DNA from: an uncultured Lachnospiraceae bacterium | GTDB taxonomy: Bacteria; Bacillota_A; Clostridia; Lachnospirales; Lachnospiraceae | Length of the DNA: 64,000 bases | Direction: 5' to 3' | Assembly (NCBI GenBank): GCA_951801245.1 | Contig: CATOMC010000006.1 | Location: forward strand, 44,439 to 108,438 | In this document: piece by piece, positions 7,679 through 16,090 of the stretch | Numbering within the stretch: the stretch's first letter is position 1 | Layout of the letters: each line of letters begins with the position of its first letter | Position numbers and translations under genes: made by a program | The notes under the pieces: model-generated | Seen by the model: only the letters and a program-made list of their open reading frames with translations | Database searches by the model: none | Told to the model about the DNA's origin: nothing

Positions 7679-9373
7679 ATGGATGCTTTGTTTTTGGCGG
7701 GCGTGATCGTGCTTTTGATTGTGCTCTTTATGGGGAAAGAATACCTTGACAGCAAAACCTTTCAAAAGAGGATTCTGCAGAAACTGTTTCTGAGTTATGG
7801 CACGAAACCGAACCGGACATACGGACCGGAAGAACTGGGTCATATCAGTATGTATTATCAGAAACACCGGACCGGGGAGCAGATAGACGATATTACGTGG
7901 AACGATCTGCATCTGGATGAAATCTATGCGAGTATGAATACATCCTGCAGTGCGGCGGGAGATGAATATCTTTATTATCGGCTGCGCACGCCGCTTTATG
8001 ACGAAGAGCAGATGTCGGATATGGAAAAGCGGATTTGCTTTTTTATGGAACATGAAGCAGAAAGGCATAAGGTACAGCGTATTTTCTACCAGTTAGGCCG
8101 GATCAGAAAATATTCCATATATGAGTATCTGGATCATCTGGAATCACTGGGTGTCAGAAAGAACGGAAAATATCTGCTCTACGATCTTGCGGCGGCGGCC
8201 TGCTTTGGGCTGTTATTCTATTCTCTGCCTGTCGGATTGATCGCTTTATTGATTGTGTTGTGCCATAATCTGATCGGCTATTTTAAAGAATATAAAGAGA
8301 TAGAGCCATATATCAGCAGTTTCCGGTACATCCGCAGAATGCTTGGATGCGCGGAAAGGATGGGGAGGGAGCAGATACCGGTGATCGCTGTGGAGCAGGC
8401 AAGGCTGCGGGACTGCCATCAGAAGTTGAAAGGTTTTCTGCGCAATTCCTATCTTGTTATTTCAGCGGAGAAAGGAAACGGCAATCCGTTGGAAGTTGTG
8501 CTTGACTATCTGCGTATGCTCTTTTATCTGGACCTGATCCAGTTTAACCGGGCGCTCACGGCACTCCGGGGACATATGGATGAAGTAGACGAGATGATCA
8601 CCATATTGGGGGAGATTGAGACGGATGTGGTGGTGGGAGCCTATCGGAAAAGCCTTTTGGACGGCTATTGTGTGCCAAAGCTGCATTATGACGACAGGGC
8701 GGATCTTTTATTACGGGTGGACGATCTGTATCACCCGCTTTTGAAAGATCCTGTCAAAAACTCATTGAAAGTGACCAGAGGCGTTCTTTTGACCGGGTCC
8801 AATGCTTCCGGGAAATCTACCTTCCTGCGGGCAGTGGCCACTGCAGGGGTGCTATCGCAGACGATCCATACGTGTCCGGCTGACAGTTATGAAGCGCCGA
8901 TTTTTCGGATTTATTCGTCCATGTCCCTGCGGGATGATCTGACAGGCGGCGACAGCTATTATATGGTGGAAATCAAGTCCATCAAGCGGATCCTGGATGT
9001 GACCATGCAGAGGGATAAAAGGCCGGTGCTTTGTTTTGTGGATGAGGTGCTTCGGGGTACCAACACGGTGGAGCGGATCGCGGCATCTACACAGATTATG
9101 AAAATGCTTTCAAAGGGAAATACACTTTGTTTTGCGGCGACCCATGATGTGGAGCTGACCAGACTTTTGGCATCCTTATATGACAATTATCATTTCGAGG
9201 AAAAAATCGAGGAAGAAGATATTTATTTCCCGTATCTTCTGCTTAAAGGACCGGCCACGTCCCGCAATGCGATCGCGCTTCTCAATATGTTGGGATATGA
9301 CAAAACCATTATAAAAGAAGCCGAGGCCATGGCACAACGGTTCTTAAGCAGCGGCAGTTGGGGACTGTCATAA
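7679..9373 (+). CDS. Membrane-associated MutS-family ATPase
   Basis: The 564 residues carry a MutS core/lever region and a complete C-terminal MutS-V ATPase domain: Walker A TGSNASGKSTFLR (about 370-382), SSMSLRDDLTGGDSYY (the ST/N region), Walker B FVDEVLRGTN and ATHDVELT. Unlike MutS or MutS2, it has hydrophobic segments at residues 4-20 and about 168-197, which suggest membrane attachment, and it lacks the MutS mismatch-recognition domain and the MutS2 Smr nuclease. This resembles a poorly studied group often annotated as a MutS-domain protein in Firmicutes. It starts two bases after the preceding stop, with no clear ribosome binding site, so it is probably translationally coupled. The function is unknown. 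Confidence 0.8.
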   Translation: MDALFLAGVIVLLIVLFMGKEYLDSKTFQKRILQKLFLSYGTKPNRTYGPEELGHISMYYQKHRTGEQIDDITWNDLHLDEIYASMNTSCSAAGDEYLYYRLRTPLYDEEQMSDMEKRICFFMEHEAERHKVQRIFYQLGRIRKYSIYEYLDHLESLGVRKNGKYLLYDLAAAACFGLLFYSLPVGLIALLIVLCHNLIGYFKEYKEIEPYISSFRYIRRMLGCAERMGREQIPVIAVEQARLRDCHQKLKGFLRNSYLVISAEKGNGNPLEVVLDYLRMLFYLDLIQFNRALTALRGHMDEVDEMITILGEIETDVVVGAYRKSLLDGYCVPKLHYDDRADLLLRVDDLYHPLLKDPVKNSLKVTRGVLLTGSNASGKSTFLRAVATAGVLSQTIHTCPADSYEAPIFRIYSSMSLRDDLTGGDSYYMVEIKSIKRILDVTMQRDKRPVLCFVDEVLRGTNTVERIAASTQIMKMLSKGNTLCFAATHDVELTRLLASLYDNYHFEEKIEEEDIYFPYLLLKGPATSRNAIALLNMLGYDKTIIKEAEAMAQRFLSSGSWGLS

Positions 9374-9435
9374 TACTGGCGGGCGGCTGATCGACTGCGG
9401 CCAAACAGGAAGAAAAACAAGAAGGGAATTATGCT

Positions 9436-9918
9436 ATGAAGGTAACGATCTATACGGACGGGGCAGCCAGAGGCAATCCGGAAGGGCCTGGCGGATACGG
9501 TGTGGTCCTGCAGTATGTGGATCCGAAAGGGACTCTGCATGAGAGGGAATATTCTGCCGGATATAAGAAGACGACCAACAATCGCATGGAGCTGATGGCG
9601 GCGATCATAGGACTTGAGGCGTTGACGAAAGCCTGTGAGGTGACTCTGATATCCGACTCCAAATACGTCACAGATGCTTTTAACCAGCACTGGATCGAAA
9701 ACTGGGTCAGGAAGGGCTGGAAGACCGCAGGGAATAAGCCTGTCAAAAATGTGGATCTCTGGGAGCGTCTTCTGAAAGCAAAGAAACCGCATAAAGTGAC
9801 ATTCTGCTGGGTCAAGGGACATGACGGACACCCGGAAAATGAGCGCTGTGATAAGTTAGCGACTACGGCGGCGGATGGTGCGGACTTACTTGACGATGCG
9901 GGAGTAGCCGTGCTATAA
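9436..9918 (+). CDS. rnhA: Ribonuclease HI
   Basis: It degrades the RNA strand of RNA-DNA hybrids. The 160 residues contain the full catalytic set: D8 ([10 protein letters not shown]), E52 (RMELMA), D74 (SDSKYV) and D139 (ERCDKLA), plus VKGHDGH near 127-132, which includes the conserved catalytic-loop His. The protein has the E. coli-like handle region ([16 protein letters not shown]). The length is normal and the start has a GAAGGG ribosome binding site. It follows the MutS-like gene by 62 bases. Confidence 0.95.
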   Translation: MKVTIYTDGAARGNPEGPGGYGVVLQYVDPKGTLHEREYSAGYKKTTNNRMELMAAIIGLEALTKACEVTLISDSKYVTDAFNQHWIENWVRKGWKTAGNKPVKNVDLWERLLKAKKPHKVTFCWVKGHDGHPENERCDKLATTAADGADLLDDAGVAVL

Positions 9919-9977
9919 TAAGCCTAGTTTTGAGGCCATGTGGGCTATTTATTCAGGAAGAGAGAAGGTTGGGACAG

Positions 9978-10154
9978 ATGACAAACTTGATTTTATTTGT
10001 GAATTCATTTTTATCTTATTTATTGTGCTTTTTACTGATCGTTGCGCTGGTCGTAGTGGCCTGCATAATCGGTGCGAAGTGGCGCAAAAGCAAAGATGCG
10101 AAGGCGGCGGCACAGGCTTCCGGATCGGATGAGGCACAGCAGACAACCATATAG
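9978..10154 (+). CDS. Small single-pass membrane protein
   Basis: The 58 residues consist of one hydrophobic helix (about residues 3-33, FLSYLLCFLLIVALVVVACIIGA) and a basic, then Ala-rich tail (KWRKSKDAKAAAQ). Similar short proteins are common in Lachnospiraceae, where some are misnamed vanadium nitrogenase. The ATG at 9978 is preferred because the longer frame 5' of it lacks a membrane protein start and this ATG follows AGAAGGTTGGG. The function is unknown. Confidence 0.7.
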   Translation: MTNLILFVNSFLSYLLCFLLIVALVVVACIIGAKWRKSKDAKAAAQASGSDEAQQTTI

Positions 10155-10164
10155 ATTATTTTGC

Positions 10165-10188
10165 GGGGAAAGCAACTGGGCTTTCCCC
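10165..10188 (+). terminator. Hairpin after the small membrane protein gene
   Basis: GGGGAAAGC (10165-10173) and GCTTTCCCC (10180-10188) form a perfect 9-bp stem with a six-base loop. Only a weak T-rich tail follows (TGTTACAT), so termination may be partial. Confidence 0.55.
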
Positions 10189-10229
10189 TGTTACATATTA
10201 GCAGGAAACTGGATGAGAAAGGAGGCAGG

Positions 10230-11228
10230 ATGGCGAAGTCACCGAATCAGAAGTTAAAATTACTGTACCTATTAAAGATATTGACGGAACAGTCTGATGA
10301 GAACAACTGCCTGAGCGCACAGGCGCTGATCGATGCGCTGGCGTCCTATGATATCAAGGCGGAGCGTAAGAGTATCTATGACGATATCGCACAGTTAAAT
10401 GATTTCGGCTATGATATTGTCCTTGTGAAGTCCAAGACTGGCGGCGGGTATTATCTGGCTGACCGGGAGTTTGAACTGGCGGAGCTAAAGTTGCTTGTAG
10501 AGACGGTACAGGCATCCAGATTCCTGACCCTAAAAAAATCCAGAGAACTGATCGGTAAAATAGAGAAATTAGCCTCGAAAGCGCAGGCAGGGCAGTTACA
10601 GCGCCAGGTCTATGTGGCCAACCGCGTTAAGACGGCCAATGAGAGTATTTATTATATTGTAGATGATATTCACAGAGCCATTCAGAACAATGAGCAGATC
10701 TCCTTCCAGTATCTGGAATGGAATCTGCAAAAGGAGCTGGTGCCAAGACGGGACGGAAGACAATACCGGGTCAGCCCCTGGGCACTTACCTGCAAGGATG
10801 AGAATTATTATCTGATCGCCCACGACGGGGAGGAAGATAAGATCAAGCATTTCCGTGTGGACAAGATGGGCAAGATAGAAATCCTATCCGGCATCAGACG
10901 GGAAGGCGCGGCGCTTTTTGAGCGCTTCGATATCGCAGACTATGCCAATAAGACTTTTGGTATGTATGGCGGTCAGGAGGAGACGGTTACGCTATTATTT
11001 GAGAACCGGTTTATCGGAGTGGTGATAGACCGTTTCGGCAAAGATGTGCCGGTGAGGCCGCGGGACGAGGGGCATTTTACCGTGCGGGTCAAGGTGGCGG
11101 TCAGCGGTCAGTTTTTCGGCTGGCTTACCGGGCTTGGCACAGGAGCAGGCATTGTGTCTCCTAAGGAGGTAACGCAAGCCTATCAGGATCATCTGCGGGA
11201 GGTTCTTTTGCAATATCAGATATCATAA
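10230..11228 (+). CDS. WYL-domain transcriptional regulator
   Basis: The 332 residues have an N-terminal winged HTH (about 5-75, LKLLYLLKILTEQSDENN through YDIVLVKSKTGGGYYL) and a WYL domain (about 140-230, with QISFQYLEW, RVSPWALTCKDENYYLIAHD and HFRVDKM), followed by a WCX-type C-terminal extension. Such proteins are ligand-responsive regulators; some bind nucleic-acid-like ligands. I place the start at ATG 10230 because GGAGG lies at 10221-10225 and the product begins MAKSPNQKLKLLYLL. It precedes an aminotransferase gene by 29 bases and could regulate it, which is inference. Confidence 0.87.
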   Translation: MAKSPNQKLKLLYLLKILTEQSDENNCLSAQALIDALASYDIKAERKSIYDDIAQLNDFGYDIVLVKSKTGGGYYLADREFELAELKLLVETVQASRFLTLKKSRELIGKIEKLASKAQAGQLQRQVYVANRVKTANESIYYIVDDIHRAIQNNEQISFQYLEWNLQKELVPRRDGRQYRVSPWALTCKDENYYLIAHDGEEDKIKHFRVDKMGKIEILSGIRREGAALFERFDIADYANKTFGMYGGQEETVTLLFENRFIGVVIDRFGKDVPVRPRDEGHFTVRVKVAVSGQFFGWLTGLGTGAGIVSPKEVTQAYQDHLREVLLQYQIS

Positions 11229-11257
11229 ACGGAATTTGTCGGGAAGGGTAAAGTACT

Positions 11258-12427
11258 ATGAAAATACAGTTTGCAGATCGTATGAAAGACTTTGAGGAGG
11301 GAATTTTTCAGGTCTTAAATGAGAAGAAGACACAGATGGAGAAGCAGGGGCGTAAGATCTATAACCTGTCTGTGGGAACGCCGGACTTTGCGCCGGAGCA
11401 GCATGTGCTGGATGCGGTGCTGGAAGCGGCCGGAAAACCAGAAAATTATAAATATGCGCTTACGGATATCCCGGAACTGGTGGAGGCGGTGATCGGGCGT
11501 TACAAGAGCAGGTATGGCGTGGAACTTGCCAAAGAGGAAGTGATGAGTGTATATGGTTCTCAGGAGGGCATTGCCCATATCTGTATGACACTCTGTAATC
11601 CTGGGGAATCTGTTCTGGTACCGGATCCCGGATACCCCATTTTTGGCATCGGTCCTTCTTTGGCCGGCGCACGGATTGAGACTTATGCGCTGACGAAGGA
11701 GAATGGATATCTGCCGGATCTTGATAATATGGAAGAAGAGATGTTGTCCCGGGTAAAGTGCATGATCGTGTCCTATCCCTTAAATCCTGTTTGCAAGACC
11801 GCACCGGATTCCTTTTACGAGAAGCTGGTTCCCTGGGCGGCTAGACATCAGATCGTATTGATTCATGATAACGCTTATTCGGATATTATCTACGACGGCA
11901 GAGTAGGAAAATCCATCCTGCGCATTTCGGGAGCGAAAGAAAACACGGTAGAGTTTTATTCCCTGTCCAAATCCTTTAATTATACGGGGGCAAGAATGAG
12001 TTTCCTTGTGGGGAACCGTGAAATCGTGGCGAATTTCAAACGGCTCCGGTCTCAGATAGATTACGGGACGTTTCTGCCGGTGCAATATGGTGCAGTGGCG
12101 GCGCTTACGGGATCGAACCGGATGGTGAAGGAGCACTGTGCGGAATATCAGAGAAGAAGAGACGCACTCTGCGGCGGTCTGCGCAAAATCGGCTGGCAGA
12201 TAGAGGACAGTGAGGGCACCATGTTTGCCTGGGCGAAGATTCCCGATCAATATGATGACGATGTGGCGTTTGTGATGAAATTGTTTGAAAAGACAGGAGT
12301 CTTGTGTACCCCGGGAAGCAGTTTCGGGTCTTTGGGCCGGGGGCACGTGCGCTTTGCCCTGACGATTCCGGTGGAGCAAATAGACGAGGCAGTTGCCGCA
12401 ATCGCGCATGCAGGCATGATTGCATGA
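11258..12427 (+). CDS. Pyridoxal-phosphate aminotransferase, class I/II
   Basis: The 389 residues have the aspartate aminotransferase fold type I layout: NLSVGTPDFAP near the N-terminus, YGSQEGIAH (PLP phosphate site), DPGYPIF, the DNAYSDI Asp-x-x-Tyr pair, and the Schiff-base lysine in SLSKSFNYTGARM (about Lys 238). The usual NPTG motif reads YPLNPVCKTAP, keeping the Asn that contacts PLP but not the Thr-Gly. The amino donor and substrate cannot be told; LL-diaminopimelate aminotransferase-like or aspartate aminotransferase-like are the nearest groups. It is probably in one transcript with the WYL regulator and ends at a strong terminator (12459-12490). Confidence 0.85.
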   Translation: MKIQFADRMKDFEEGIFQVLNEKKTQMEKQGRKIYNLSVGTPDFAPEQHVLDAVLEAAGKPENYKYALTDIPELVEAVIGRYKSRYGVELAKEEVMSVYGSQEGIAHICMTLCNPGESVLVPDPGYPIFGIGPSLAGARIETYALTKENGYLPDLDNMEEEMLSRVKCMIVSYPLNPVCKTAPDSFYEKLVPWAARHQIVLIHDNAYSDIIYDGRVGKSILRISGAKENTVEFYSLSKSFNYTGARMSFLVGNREIVANFKRLRSQIDYGTFLPVQYGAVAALTGSNRMVKEHCAEYQRRRDALCGGLRKIGWQIEDSEGTMFAWAKIPDQYDDDVAFVMKLFEKTGVLCTPGSSFGSLGRGHVRFALTIPVEQIDEAVAAIAHAGMIA

Positions 12428-12458
12428 AATTTCGAATTTTGTCAATAGGTTTTTGTAT

Positions 12459-12490
12459 GGGATATGTCACAAAAAGACATATCCCTTTTT
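12459..12490 (+). terminator. Intrinsic terminator after the aminotransferase gene
   Basis: GGGATATGTC (12459-12468) and GACATATCCC (12476-12485) form a perfect 10-bp stem around a seven-base loop, followed by five T residues. Confidence 0.9.
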
Positions 12491-12514
12491 GGTAGTTTTT
12501 CTACGATGGTATCA

Positions 12515-12543
12515 TTGACATAACATGTTTATTATCTTATACT
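12515..12543 (+). promoter_or_regulatory. Sigma-A promoter of nrdDG
   Basis: TTGACA (12515-12520), a 17-base spacer and TATACT (12538-12543) form a near-consensus promoter. The NrdR-like boxes begin ten bases after the -10 element. Confidence 0.8.
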
Positions 12544-12552
12544 AATCCTAAA

Positions 12553-12598
12553 CCACTAAATATGGTATTATTATGTCAACTTATACCATATTTAGTAC
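12553..12598 (+). promoter_or_regulatory. Paired NrdR-box-like operators of nrdDG
   Basis: Two 16-bp boxes, at 12553-12568 and 12583-12598, resemble the NrdR box consensus ACACTATATATAGTGT (12 and about 11 matches). Their centres are 30 bases apart, close to three helical turns, which is the usual arrangement for NrdR. The cores ACTAAATATGGTAT and ATACCATATTTAGT are exact reverse complements, so the pair also forms a 14-bp dyad. NrdR is the ATP/dATP-sensing repressor of bacterial ribonucleotide reductase genes; binding here is inferred. Confidence 0.7.
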
Positions 12599-12657
12599 AT
12601 AATAAAAGGCGCAGGTGTGGGAAGGATGCCTGTTGCAGAGCACCACGGAGGGAATGT

Positions 12658-14847
12658 ATGAGCAGTAAATTTGAATCGGATAGTTCGGTTGGAGAGAATT
12701 TCAGTCTGGAGTATCAGCCGGAAAAAATCGTGAAGGTGATCAAGAAAGATGGCAGTCTGGAAGCATTTAATGTCCAGAAGGTTATCGATGCGGTAGGAAA
12801 AAGCGCGTATCGTGCTTTGACAAAATTTACCGATGAAGAGAAACGCCATATTTGTCAGACGGTCATTGAAAAAGTAAATGAGTTGGATGAGCCGCAGATT
12901 CCGATTCAGATCATGCACAATATTGTAGAGAGTGCCCTGGAGGATGTAAAGCCTATTGTTGCGAAGAGCTATCGTGACTACCGCAACTACAAGCAGGACT
13001 TTGTTCGTATGATGGATGACGTTTATAAGAAGAGTCAGTCGATCATGTACATTGGGGATAAGGAGAATGCCAATACGGACAGTGCCCTTGTATCCACCAA
13101 GCGCAGCCTGATCTTTAATCAGTTTAACAAGGAATTATATCAGAAATTCTTTATGACCACGGAAGAGATTCAGGCCTGTCGTGACGGGTATATCTATGTC
13201 CATGATATGTCTGCCAGACGGGATACCATGAACTGTTGTCTCTTTAATGTGGCGGAAGTGCTGAACGGCGGTTTTGAAATGGGCAATATCTGGTACAATG
13301 AACCCAAAACGCTGGACGTGGCCTTTGATGTGATTGGAGATATCGTTTTGAGTGCGGCCAGCCAGCAGTACGGCGGCTTTACGGTGCCGGAGGTGGACAA
13401 GATCTTAGAGCCTTATGCGGAGAAGTCTTATAAGAGGAATATTGAGAAATATACGAAACTCGGAGTCGATGAAAAGACGGCTAAGGCGCAGTCTATGGCG
13501 GATGTGGAGAAAGAGTTTGAGCAGGGTTTCCAGGGCTGGGAGTATAAATTCAATACGGTAGCCAGCAGCCGGGGGGATTATCCGTTTATCACCGTGACGG
13601 CAGGTATCGGTACCGGACGGTTCGCTAAGATGGGCACCATCATGATGCTCAATGTGCGCCGCAAAGGGCAGGGTAAGAAAGAATGCAAAAAGCCGGTGCT
13701 GTTCCCGAAGATCGTGTTCCTTTATGATGAAAATCTGCATGGCCCGGGCAAGGAGCTGGAGGACGTGTTTGAGGCAGGGGTCAAGTGTTCTGCCAAGACC
13801 ATGTATCCTGACTGGTTAAGCCTGACGGGCAAGGGCTATATTGCCAGTATGTACAAGCAGTATGGCAAAGTGATTTCACCTATGGGGTGCCGTGCGTTTC
13901 TCTCTCCCTGGTATGAGCGGGGCGGCATGCATCCGGCGGATGAGGAGGATTCTCCTGTCTTTGTGGGACGGTTTAATGTAGGGGCGGTTTCGCTGCATCT
14001 GCCGATGATTCTTGCTAAGTCCAGGCAGGAAGGAAAGGATTTCTATGATGTGCTGGATTATTATCTGAATCTGATCAGACAACTGCATATCAGAACCTAT
14101 GCCTATTTAGGAGAGATGCGGGCTTCCACGAATCCGCTTGCTTATTGTGAGGGCGGTTTCTTAGGCGGGCATTTGCAGCTCCATGACAAGATTAAACCGA
14201 TTCTGAAATCGGCGACGGCAAGTTTTGGGATTACGGCTTTTAATGAACTGCAGGAATTATATAACGGAAAATCTCTCGTAGAGGACGGTGCGTTTGCACT
14301 GGAAGTGCTTGAGCATATCAACAATAAGATTACGGAATTTAAAGAAGAAGACGGCCACCTTTATGCCATCTATGGGACGCCGGCAGAGAATCTCTGCGGC
14401 CTGCAGGTGAAACAGTTCAGGGCTAAATATGGTATTGTGGAGGGCGTTTCCGACAGGGAATATGTCTCCAACAGCTTTCATTGTCATGTAACGGAAGATA
14501 TCACACCGATTGAGAAACAGGATTTGGAGTATCGGTTCTGGGAGATGGCAAACGGCGGCAAAATCCAGTATGTCAAATATCCGATCGACTATAATATGGA
14601 AGCCATTAAGACTTTGATCAGACGGGCTATGGACATGGGATTTTATGAAGGGGTCAATCTGTCGCTTGCCTATTGTGATGACTGTGGCCATCAGGAACTG
14701 GAAATGGATGTCTGCCCCGTGTGCGGCAGCCGCAACCTCACGAAGATTGACCGCATGAACGGCTATCTGGCGTATTCCCGCGTACACGGCGACACAAGAC
14801 TCAGCGATGCCAAAATGGCAGAAATAGCAGAGAGGAAAAGCATGTGA
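12658..14847 (+). CDS. nrdD: Anaerobic ribonucleoside-triphosphate reductase (class III)
   Basis: It reduces ribonucleoside triphosphates to dNTPs under anaerobic conditions using a glycyl radical. The 729 residues (from ATG 12658, with GGAGGG five bases upstream) hold an N-terminal ATP-cone (about 17-110, KVIKKDGSLEAFNVQKVIDAV), the ten-stranded barrel core, the zinc site CDDCGHQ/CPVCGSRN near 676-695, and the C-terminal radical motif RMNGYLAYS (radical on Gly, about 704). It pairs with NrdG 148 bases downstream, which installs the radical. The ATP-cone gives allosteric activity control, and the NrdR-like boxes upstream give transcriptional control. Confidence 0.96.
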   Translation: MSSKFESDSSVGENFSLEYQPEKIVKVIKKDGSLEAFNVQKVIDAVGKSAYRALTKFTDEEKRHICQTVIEKVNELDEPQIPIQIMHNIVESALEDVKPIVAKSYRDYRNYKQDFVRMMDDVYKKSQSIMYIGDKENANTDSALVSTKRSLIFNQFNKELYQKFFMTTEEIQACRDGYIYVHDMSARRDTMNCCLFNVAEVLNGGFEMGNIWYNEPKTLDVAFDVIGDIVLSAASQQYGGFTVPEVDKILEPYAEKSYKRNIEKYTKLGVDEKTAKAQSMADVEKEFEQGFQGWEYKFNTVASSRGDYPFITVTAGIGTGRFAKMGTIMMLNVRRKGQGKKECKKPVLFPKIVFLYDENLHGPGKELEDVFEAGVKCSAKTMYPDWLSLTGKGYIASMYKQYGKVISPMGCRAFLSPWYERGGMHPADEEDSPVFVGRFNVGAVSLHLPMILAKSRQEGKDFYDVLDYYLNLIRQLHIRTYAYLGEMRASTNPLAYCEGGFLGGHLQLHDKIKPILKSATASFGITAFNELQELYNGKSLVEDGAFALEVLEHINNKITEFKEEDGHLYAIYGTPAENLCGLQVKQFRAKYGIVEGVSDREYVSNSFHCHVTEDITPIEKQDLEYRFWEMANGGKIQYVKYPIDYNMEAIKTLIRRAMDMGFYEGVNLSLAYCDDCGHQELEMDVCPVCGSRNLTKIDRMNGYLAYSRVHGDTRLSDAKMAEIAERKSM

Positions 14848-14862
14848 AAACAGCGAGCCACG

Positions 14863-14962
14863 AGCACAATGCCTCTGTTTATATGAGGCATTGTGCTTGC
14901 GGCGAGCGTCCATCATGAACGAAGGCGAAGCCGTAGTGAATGATGCGCTGCATGAAATGCAG
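14863..14962 (+). repeat. Cluster of hairpins between nrdD and nrdG
   Basis: Three dyads occur in 100 bases: AGCACAATGCCTC (14863-14875) with its perfect complement at 14885-14897; an imperfect CATCAT...ATGATG dyad (about 14911-14945); and CTGCAT-GAA-ATGCAG (14948-14962). None has a T-tract, so they are not intrinsic terminators. They may set the ratio of NrdD to NrdG or be a dispersed intergenic repeat; I cannot tell from one copy. Confidence 0.55.
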
Positions 14963-14995
14963 GGGTTTTCATGAAAAGTAAAGGATATATAAATT

Positions 14996-15505
14996 ATGAG
15001 ATACCATAATATAACGAAGGACGACATGCTAAACGGGGACGGCCTCCGGGTGGTGCTTTGGGTTGCCGGGTGTACGCACTGCTGTAAAGAGTGTCAGAAT
15101 CCGCTTACCTGGGATCCGGACGGCGGTCTGCTGTTTGATGAAGCGGCCAGACAGGAAATCTTTAAACAGTTGGACCAACCTTATATCAGCGGGATTACTT
15201 TTTCGGGCGGGGATCCGCTTCATTCGGCGAATCGCATGGATGTGAGAGGGCTGATGGAGGAGATTAAACAAAAATATCCTCAAAAGACGATCTGGCTCTA
15301 TACGGGTGATTGCTGGGAGGATATTCTACATTATCCCATGATGAAGTATGTGGATGTGCTGGTTGACGGAGAGTTTGAAATTGACCGAAAGGATGTAAAG
15401 CTTCTTTGGAAAGGGAGCAGTAACCAGAGAGTGATCGATGTTCAAAAAAGTTTGGAACAGACAGATCCGGTCATTCCGGTACTTCACTGCGGAGACTACG
15501 AATAG
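14996..15505 (+). CDS. nrdG: Anaerobic ribonucleotide reductase activating protein
   Basis: This radical SAM enzyme generates the glycyl radical on NrdD. The 169 residues begin MRYHNITKDDMLNGDGLR and contain the CxxxCxxC [4Fe-4S] motif (Cys 26, 30 and 33, in CTHCCKEC), followed by NPLTWD, the GITFSGGDPL SAM-binding motif and WLYTGDCWED. The length is normal for NrdG. AAGGA lies nine bases before the ATG. It is downstream of nrdD in the same transcript and upstream of the dUTPase-like gene. Confidence 0.95.
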   Translation: MRYHNITKDDMLNGDGLRVVLWVAGCTHCCKECQNPLTWDPDGGLLFDEAARQEIFKQLDQPYISGITFSGGDPLHSANRMDVRGLMEEIKQKYPQKTIWLYTGDCWEDILHYPMMKYVDVLVDGEFEIDRKDVKLLWKGSSNQRVIDVQKSLEQTDPVIPVLHCGDYE

Positions 15506-15520
15506 AGGCGGGATGAAAAG

Positions 15521-15961
15521 ATGGGAACAGAAACGATTAAAATTAAATATTTTACAGATCAAATAGATAAACTGACTTACATAGACGGCAAATCGGACTG
15601 GATCGATCTGCGGGCGGCGGCGGACGTTTGTCTGAAAAAGGGAGAGTTTAAGCTGATACCGCTTGGTGTGGCGATGGAACTTCCTGCAGGATATGAGGCG
15701 CATGTGGTGCCGCGCAGTTCTACTTTTAAGAATTTTGGTATCATCCAGACCAATCATCAGGGTGTGATCGATGCCTCTTACTGCGGTGATAATGATCAGT
15801 GGTTCATGCCGGTGTATGCAGTCAGGGATACGGAGATTCACATAAATGACAGAATCTGTCAGTTCCGGATCATGGAGAATCAGCCAAAGCTTGTGTTCGA
15901 CGAAGTGATACATCTTGATCACGCGGACCGCGGCGGGCATGGCAGTACCGGAAAAGCCTGA
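15521..15961 (+). CDS. dut: dUTP diphosphatase-like protein
   Basis: It probably hydrolyses dUTP to dUMP and pyrophosphate, keeping uracil out of DNA and feeding thymidylate synthesis; this suits its place after nrdDG. The 146 residues show the five trimeric dUTPase motifs in slightly divergent form: IDLRAA (motif 1), PRSSTFKN (2), [10 protein letters not shown] (3, catalytic Asp kept), RICQFRI (4) and RGGHGSTGK (5). The residue after the motif-3 Asp pair and motif 1 differ from the textbook versions, so a related dCTP/dUTP nucleotidohydrolase is possible. Confidence 0.85.
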   Translation: MGTETIKIKYFTDQIDKLTYIDGKSDWIDLRAAADVCLKKGEFKLIPLGVAMELPAGYEAHVVPRSSTFKNFGIIQTNHQGVIDASYCGDNDQWFMPVYAVRDTEIHINDRICQFRIMENQPKLVFDEVIHLDHADRGGHGSTGKA

Positions 15962-16022
15962 CATGGATGACAGCCGGGAAAACAGGAAAGGCTGACCGAT
16001 TGGAAATGAAATGCTATGCGAT

Positions 16023-16052
16023 GCATAAGAAAACTCCTTCCAAGACATACTA
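16023..16052 (+). promoter_or_regulatory. Sigma-G-type (forespore) promoter of the germination gene
   Basis: GCATA (16023-16027), an 18-base spacer and CATACTA (16046-16052) match the sigma-G pattern GHATR-N18-CATNHTA at every defined position. Transcription would start near 16059, inside the loop of the hairpin at 16031-16087, leaving out its left arm. Sigma-G control is expected for a germination receptor gene. Confidence 0.6.
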
Positions 16053-16087
16053 TGGGAAACAATGGTAAAGTCTCGGAAGGAGTTTTT
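16031..16087 (+). terminator. Terminator-like hairpin enclosing the germination gene ribosome binding site
   Basis: AAACTCCTTCC (16031-16041) plus AGAC (16043-16046) pairs with GTCT (16069-16072) and GGAAGGAGTTT (16075-16085), with one mismatch and a 22-base loop. The right arm ends in five T residues and contains the Shine-Dalgarno GGAAGGAG for the GTG at 16091. RNA reading through from dUTPase would fold and hide the site. Confidence 0.7.
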
Positions 16088-16090
16088 GCG

